Below, in pieces: positions 6,690 to 9,900 of a stretch of 9,900 bases of DNA (its first letter is position 1; each line of letters starts with the position of its first letter). The stretch comes from Rhodothermales bacterium (GTDB taxonomy: Bacteria; Bacteroidota; Rhodothermia; Rhodothermales; VXPQ01), in contig JANQSQ010000067.1 of the NCBI GenBank assembly GCA_028283985.1, forward strand, positions 1-9,900. The letters are read 5' to 3'. The notes below the pieces were generated by a model that saw nothing but the letters and a program-made list of their open reading frames with translations, was not told the DNA's origin and searched no databases. The position numbers and the translations under genes were made by a program.

Positions 6690-7577
6690 ATGCGCTACCC
6701 TGTCTCTTTTTTCCTGATTCTGTTTTTTGCTGTCGTATCGGTCCATGCGCAATCGACTGAGCCCTTGCGCGTCATCGCTTTCGGAGCGCACCCCGACGAT
6801 GCCGAACTGAAAGCCGGCGGCGTGGCCTATCTCTGGGCGCAGGAAGGCGCCGCCGTGAAGTTTGTGTCCACGACCAACGGCGATATAGGCCATTTCGAAC
6901 AATCAGGCGGCCCGCTTGCGCAGCGGCGCGAAGCCGAGGTGTCCGTCTGCGCGGATATTTTCGGGATTACGACGGAAGTCTACGATATCCACGACGGGGA
7001 GCTCATGCCGACGCTGGAGAACAGGAGGAAGGTCGTGCGATCCATTCGCGAATGGGATGCGGATATTGTAATGGCGCACCGGCGGTACGATTATCATCCG
7101 GATCATCGCTACACAGGCGAGCTCGTGGACGACGCCGCCGTCACCGTGGTCGCGCCGTTTTTCGAGGCCCTGACCCCTGGCGTGGACCGCAACCCCATTT
7201 TCCTGTATCTGTATGACGGCTTCCAAAAGCCTTATCCGTTCCAGCCAGACCTGGTGGTAGGCATCGACGAGGCGGCGGAGGCGAAGTGGGATTGCATCCG
7301 CGCGATGCCTTCCCAGTTTTCCGACGCGGATTCCTGGCAGGGGCGGTATTTGCCGAACGTCCCGGAGGATCCGGAGGAACGCACGGAATTCATTCTGGAC
7401 TATATGAAAACCCGTAGCGCCGCCGTGGCCGACAAGTACCGCGACCGGCTCATCGAATTGTACGGCGAGGAGAAGGGGCGTGCGATCGTCTACGCCGAAG
7501 CGTTCGAGATTTCTGAGTACGGACGCCAACCCAGCGAGGAAGAACTCCGGGCGCTGTTTCCCACCTTCGACGAGTAG
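6690..7577 (+). CDS. Secreted PIG-L family deacetylase (LmbE-like)
   Basis: From ATG 6690 the product is 295 aa with a clean signal peptide, MRYPVSFFLILFFAVVSVHA, cleaved before QS. An in-frame ATG at 6627 has GAGGG directly before it but would add 21 basic residues ahead of the hydrophobic core; further upstream the frame runs antisense into the permease gene and is not credible. The catalytic zinc motif is AHPDDAE (33-39, ligands His34 and Asp37), and the third ligand is in DYHPDHRYTGELV (His139). Arg79-Arg80-Glu81-Ala82 and MPTLENRRKVVRSIREWDADIVMAHRR are also typical. The family removes N-acetyl groups from N-acetylglucosamine-containing molecules such as GlcNAc-inositol, bacillithiol precursors or glycans. 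Being secreted, this one probably acts on an extracytoplasmic sugar, not on a thiol precursor. It converges with a sulfatase gene, compatible with work on sulfated amino sugars, but that link is inferred. Confidence 0.93.
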   Translation: MRYPVSFFLILFFAVVSVHAQSTEPLRVIAFGAHPDDAELKAGGVAYLWAQEGAAVKFVSTTNGDIGHFEQSGGPLAQRREAEVSVCADIFGITTEVYDIHDGELMPTLENRRKVVRSIREWDADIVMAHRRYDYHPDHRYTGELVDDAAVTVVAPFFEALTPGVDRNPIFLYLYDGFQKPYPFQPDLVVGIDEAAEAKWDCIRAMPSQFSDADSWQGRYLPNVPEDPEERTEFILDYMKTRSAAVADKYRDRLIELYGEEKGRAIVYAEAFEISEYGRQPSEEELRALFPTFDE

Positions 7578-7600
7578 ATCGCGCCTTGTTCGATGTGCCC

Positions 7601-7624
7601 GACCAAGGGCGCTTGCCCCTGGTC
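7601..7624. terminator. Hairpin in the gap between convergent genes, possible terminator
   Basis: GACCAAGGGC (7601-7610) pairs with GCCCCTGGTC (7615-7624) at nine of ten positions around a GCTT loop. It lies 23 bp after the PIG-L stop and 82 bp after the end of the opposing sulfatase gene. No clear T-run follows on the plus strand; a five-T stretch at 7692-7696 is too far away. A factor-independent terminator is possible but not certain. Confidence 0.45.
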
Positions 7625-7706
7625 CGACGTGTCCGGTTGAAAGCCAGTTCTACCTGATGGTTGCGGGTTGCGGGGCGTGGGGGGAATCGGCTTTTTACGT
7701 GGAGGA

Positions 7707-9209
7707 TCACTCGATTGCGTTCTCCGGATTCTCCAGGGTGTTTTCCTTTCCGGGCGGCATACGCCCGAAGGTGCGATTCGGAAGGGCGTCTCCGGTTTCC
7801 CGGTCATATTCGTCCGGAGTGCGTGCTGCCGGACTTGTGTCGCCTGTTGCTTCCAGCCATGTTTCCAGCACGCCGCGCAGGCGTTCAAGGGCTTCAGTGT
7901 GCGCGGGGTCCTGTGACACGTCGTACAGTTCCTGCGGATCGCCTGCGACGAGATACAGTTCTTCTTCCGGGCGAGGGGTGTCGAACACAATGTGCTGCTG
8001 CGGGGTCAGGGCGCCTTCATCCCGGAGCGCTCGCATTTTCCGGAATGTATCCCCCCGGATCGCGTCCGCAGGCGGCCCGTTGGGAATGTCCGTGTAGAAG
8101 TTCCGGATATACTTGTAGCGGCTGTTGCGTACGGCGCGCACGCGGTCGTCGAAGTCGTGCCAGTTTCTCTCGGCAAAGATGTGATCGCGTACCACAGCGG
8201 ACGGGTCGTTAAGGATGGGCACGATGCTTTCTCCCTCGAACGAGAAGGGGCTTTCTATGCCGGCCAGGTCCAGAAGCGTGGGCGCAAGGTCCACGGCGCT
8301 CACCAGGCTGTATGTCGTGGAGCCGGCCCCCACCCCGGCCGGAAAACGGACGATCCACGGGGTGCGGACGCCGCTGTCGTACACCGTGGTCTTTGCGCGG
8401 GGAAACGGAGCTCCGTTGTCGCTTATGAACAGCACGAACGTGTTTTCCGCGACCTGCTGCCGGTCCAGTTCGTCCAGCACGCTGCCGACATAGTGATCCA
8501 GCCGGGCAATCTCGTCATAGTACAATGCGAGGTCCTTTCGCACTTCCGGCGTGTCGGGCAAATAGGCAGGGACGACCACATCCTCAAGAGTATGCGGAGT
8601 ATCGATGATACCCTCCTGGTAGGGGCGATGGGGATCGAACGAAGAAAGCCATGCAAGGAAGGGCCGGCCTTCGGGCCGCTGTTTCAGGGCGTCCACCCAT
8701 GACCCGGCGCCGCTGGCGTATCCTCCGCCCGGCATGAGTTCGTTTTCATTCGCTTCGTCGGTGGTGCGTTCGCCGCCTCCCTGTATGACCAGATCGAACC
8801 GTGCTACGGCGGCATCGCCCAGATGCCATTTACCCGCGGATACGGTCCAGTATCCGGCCTCCCGGAGCAGGTCTACAAACGTGATCTGGTCCTCAGGCAA
8901 GGGCCAGTGCAATTGTTCGGCGCCGGTCTGATGCGGGTATTTCCCGGTCAGGATGGAAGCCCGGCTGGGGCTGCACGAACTGGTGGTGACGAAGGCGTAG
9001 TCGAAGCGCATGCCGTGGTCGGCCAGCCGCTGAAGATTCGGCGTCCGGATAGAAGGATGGCCGTAGGGCGTGACATCTTCCCACCCCATATCGTCTGCTA
9101 TCAGAATGACGAAATTGGGCGGGCTGGCGGGGGCAGGTGCTTCGCCGCAGGCAGCGGCGCTCATGGCTGCCGCAAGCAGCAGGATGGCGGGAAGGAGATT
9201 TCGGGACAT
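7707..9209 (-). CDS. Lipoprotein sulfatase, formylglycine type, sulfamidase-like
   Basis: The 500-aa protein is complete. Residues 1-21 look like a lipoprotein signal (hydrophobic LLPAILLLAAAM, then SAAAC with Cys21). The sulfatase domain begins at NFVILIADDMGWED, with metal ligands Asp39 and Asp40. The active-site motif is C79-S-P-S-R83 within TSSCSPSRASILTGKYPHQTG; Cys79 is the residue converted to formylglycine. SAGKWHLGD carries Lys127 and His129, FDPHRPY carries His194, SDNGAPFP carries Asp264 and Asn265, and Lys273 follows in AKTTVYDSGVRTPWIV. All expected catalytic residues are therefore present. The SSCSPSRAS context resembles heparan N-sulfatases, but substrate assignment from this is weak. 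It would release sulfate from a glycan at the membrane or in the periplasm. The C-terminal tail after about 455 is Pro/Asn/Glu-rich and unlike the core. It is divergent from the TRAP binding protein; no anaerobic or FGE-type maturase is in the window. Confidence 0.95.
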   Translation of the reverse strand: MSRNLLPAILLLAAAMSAAACGEAPAPASPPNFVILIADDMGWEDVTPYGHPSIRTPNLQRLADHGMRFDYAFVTTSSCSPSRASILTGKYPHQTGAEQLHWPLPEDQITFVDLLREAGYWTVSAGKWHLGDAAVARFDLVIQGGGERTTDEANENELMPGGGYASGAGSWVDALKQRPEGRPFLAWLSSFDPHRPYQEGIIDTPHTLEDVVVPAYLPDTPEVRKDLALYYDEIARLDHYVGSVLDELDRQQVAENTFVLFISDNGAPFPRAKTTVYDSGVRTPWIVRFPAGVGAGSTTYSLVSAVDLAPTLLDLAGIESPFSFEGESIVPILNDPSAVVRDHIFAERNWHDFDDRVRAVRNSRYKYIRNFYTDIPNGPPADAIRGDTFRKMRALRDEGALTPQQHIVFDTPRPEEELYLVAGDPQELYDVSQDPAHTEALERLRGVLETWLEATGDTSPAARTPDEYDRETGDALPNRTFGRMPPGKENTLENPENAIE

Positions 9210-9344
9210 GGACGGGATGCAAAAAATAAGGAGCGCAGGTCTGTTTGTGTTTCAAGTATGCCGTACTTTCGGGAAGCCGCTCGCAAGATATACCGGACGG
9301 CGCGCTCCAAAAGATACTGCATCACTCGTTTACGATTCGAATCC

Positions 9345-9900
9345 GTGCGATTTGGAAAAACGTTGTGCCTGACCGCGGCGCTATGCCTGTCGGCATGTAC
9401 TTCCGGCTCCGATGTAGTCGTCATCAAAATGGGCCACGGCCTCGACGCGTCGCATTCCGTCCATCAGGCCATGGTGTATCTCGGCGAACGCCTTGCCGCA
9501 AAGTCCGATTCGACGATGCGGGTGGATGTATATCCCAGCCAGCAACTTGGCACCGAGCGCGAACTGCTGGAGCTCCTGCAGATCGGCAGCGTCGGCATGA
9601 CCAAGGTATCGTCGGCGGCGCTGGAAGGATTCGTTCCGGAGTACCAGGTGCTGGGGCTGCCGTATCTCTTCCGGGACGAACGACATCGTTTCGATGTGTT
9701 CTGGGACAGCGAAGTAGGGCAGGATATTCTTGCCAGCGGGCAGGAGTTCGGGCTGCGCGGCCTGACCTACTACGACGCCGGCACACGCAGTTTCTACACG
9801 AAGACGCAGCCGGTACAGACGCCTGCCGATTTGCAGGGACACAAGATCCGGGTGCAGGAAAGCCCGGTCGCCCAGCGCCTGCACCATGCGCATGGCGACC
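9345..9900 (+). CDS. dctP: TRAP transporter substrate-binding lipoprotein DctP, cut by window end
   Basis: The frame runs off the window; 185 residues are visible from GTG 9345. It is open back to ATG 9258, but GTG 9345 gives a compact lipoprotein signal (MRFGKTLCLTAALCLSAC, lipobox LSAC, Cys18), whereas ATG 9258 would add 29 basic residues. A TACTTTCG box at 9264-9271 would also place transcription after 9258. The mature part reads VIKMGHGLDASHSVHQAM, then VDVYPSQQLGTERELLELLQIGSVGM, FVPEYQVLGLPYLFRDERH, GTRSFYTKTQPVQTPADLQG and HKIRVQESPVAQR, the canonical DctP order. Arg169 in KIRVQES is in the position of the conserved carboxylate-binding arginine, and Arg148 in GTR may be the second one. 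Such proteins deliver acids, often sugar acids or C4-dicarboxylates, to a sodium-driven DctQM permease. The permease genes would be expected just beyond the window. Its start region is 135 bp from the divergent sulfatase start. Confidence 0.92.
   Translation, partial: MRFGKTLCLTAALCLSACTSGSDVVVIKMGHGLDASHSVHQAMVYLGERLAAKSDSTMRVDVYPSQQLGTERELLELLQIGSVGMTKVSSAALEGFVPEYQVLGLPYLFRDERHRFDVFWDSEVGQDILASGQEFGLRGLTYYDAGTRSFYTKTQPVQTPADLQGHKIRVQESPVAQRLHHAHGD

Noticed and set aside
7992..8702. A 236-codon open frame antisense to the sulfatase
   Set aside because: It lies opposite the conserved part of the sulfatase and shows no independent coding signature.

Overview
The window is a GC-rich stretch of bacterial chromosome carrying seven protein genes, two of them cut by the window edges. 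It looks like a member of the Bacteroidota / Rhodothermota / Balneolota group, probably marine or otherwise living on glycans. This assignment is an inference. It rests on the gene set (formylglycine sulfatases, a Tat-exported Gfo/Idh/MocA oxidoreductase, a PIG-L deacetylase, lipoprotein-type binding proteins), on the lack of convincing Shine-Dalgarno sequences before almost every start, and on several upstream boxes resembling the Bacteroidota promoter (TTG, about 19-21 bp, TAnnTTTG). Planctomycetes or Verrucomicrobia share some of these families and cannot be excluded.

Layout from left to right: the C-terminal end of a sulfatase (1-435, +); a secreted serine beta-lactamase-family hydrolase (524-1816, +), close enough to the sulfatase to be co-transcribed; a convergent gap with a perfect 18-bp palindrome; a family 3 solute-binding lipoprotein (1879-2964, -); a 449-bp divergent control region with a candidate promoter for each side; a Tat-exported Gfo/Idh/MocA oxidoreductase (3414-4916, +); a MITE-like inverted-repeat element (4914-5107) whose left end overlaps the oxidoreductase stop codon; an NCS2/AzgA-type purine permease (5203-6507, -); a secreted PIG-L deacetylase (6690-7577, +); a hairpin in the next convergent gap; a lipoprotein sulfatase (7707-9209, -); and, divergent from it, the start of a TRAP transporter binding protein (9345 to the window end, +).

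Taken together, most products act in the periplasm or at the cell surface and are of the kind used to strip decorations from sulfated, N-acetylated sugars (two sulfatases, a PIG-L deacetylase), to process sugars oxidatively (Gfo/Idh/MocA) and to import small solutes (TRAP binding protein, purine permease). The genes change direction repeatedly, so this is not a single operon and there is no SusC/SusD pair here; a shared pathway is a hypothesis only. The most unusual item is the palindromic element at 4914-5107: its long arms match with opposite orientation, one arm carries an extra hairpin, both ends are TA, and its insertion appears to have supplied the stop codon of the gene before it. No RNA genes, CRISPR arrays, integrases or intact transposase genes were seen.
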